Below, in pieces: positions 5,110-5,119 of a DNA stretch of 5,119 nucleotides (within the stretch, counting starts at the first letter, position 1; each line of letters opens with the position of its first letter). The DNA is from Acidobacteriota bacterium (lineage in GTDB: Bacteria; Acidobacteriota; Terriglobia; Acidiferrales; UBA7541). The notes under the pieces were generated by a model. It ran no database searches and was not told where the DNA came from. It saw nothing but the letters and a program-made list of their open reading frames with translations. A program made the translations under genes and the position numbers. The DNA is taken from NCBI GenBank assembly GCA_003133505.1, contig PKXT01000217.1, positions 1,276 through 6,394 of the forward strand, in the 5' to 3' direction.

Positions 5110-5119
5110 ACTCGCGAAC

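Overview
The window looks like chromosomal DNA of a GC-rich, free-living Gram-negative bacterium, most likely an acidobacterium (Terriglobia/Koribacter-like). That assignment is inferred from the style of the proteins: a BNR/sortilin-type secreted beta-propeller protein, CPBP proteases with a long conserved C-terminal loop, and a secreted dienelactone-hydrolase-like protein. No marker gene is present to prove it. There are no tRNA, rRNA, CRISPR, transposase, integrase or phage genes.

Layout. (1) Positions 1-431, minus strand: the first 143 codons of a secreted BNR/WD40-type propeller protein, cut by the window edge, with a plausible promoter and ribosome binding site. (2) Positions 432-676: a divergent intergenic region. 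(3) Positions 677-1624 and 1740-2849, plus strand: two tandem paralogous CPBP-family (CAAX/Rce1-like) intramembrane proteases. They share about 80% of residues over the membrane core but have unrelated N-termini. The second carries a 64-residue extension compared with 22 residues in the first, and its last residues include a 39-bp in-frame segment made of two adjacent hairpins. The 115-bp gap between the genes holds a perfect TATAAT box and a 14-codon ORF with a good ribosome binding site. (4) Positions 2936-3823, plus strand: a decayed alpha/beta hydrolase gene of the secreted dienelactone-hydrolase-like type. It is recognisable almost end to end but split over several reading frames by at least five lesions, one of them directly at the catalytic Ser motif. 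(5) Positions 4003-5109, plus strand: an intact membrane-anchored metallophosphoesterase with four predicted N-terminal helices and a complete metal-site motif set, starting at TTG.

How the genes relate. All the genes encode envelope or exported proteins, but they do not form a recognisable pathway. The two CPBP genes are a duplication and may be co-transcribed. The hydrolase relic and the metallophosphoesterase follow on the same strand, with gaps of 86 and 179 bp. I find no convincing evidence of a novel defence, mobile or secretion system. The points most worth checking are the CPBP duplication with N-terminal replacement, the hairpin insertion in the second copy, the small ORF between the copies, and the multi-lesion hydrolase pseudogene.
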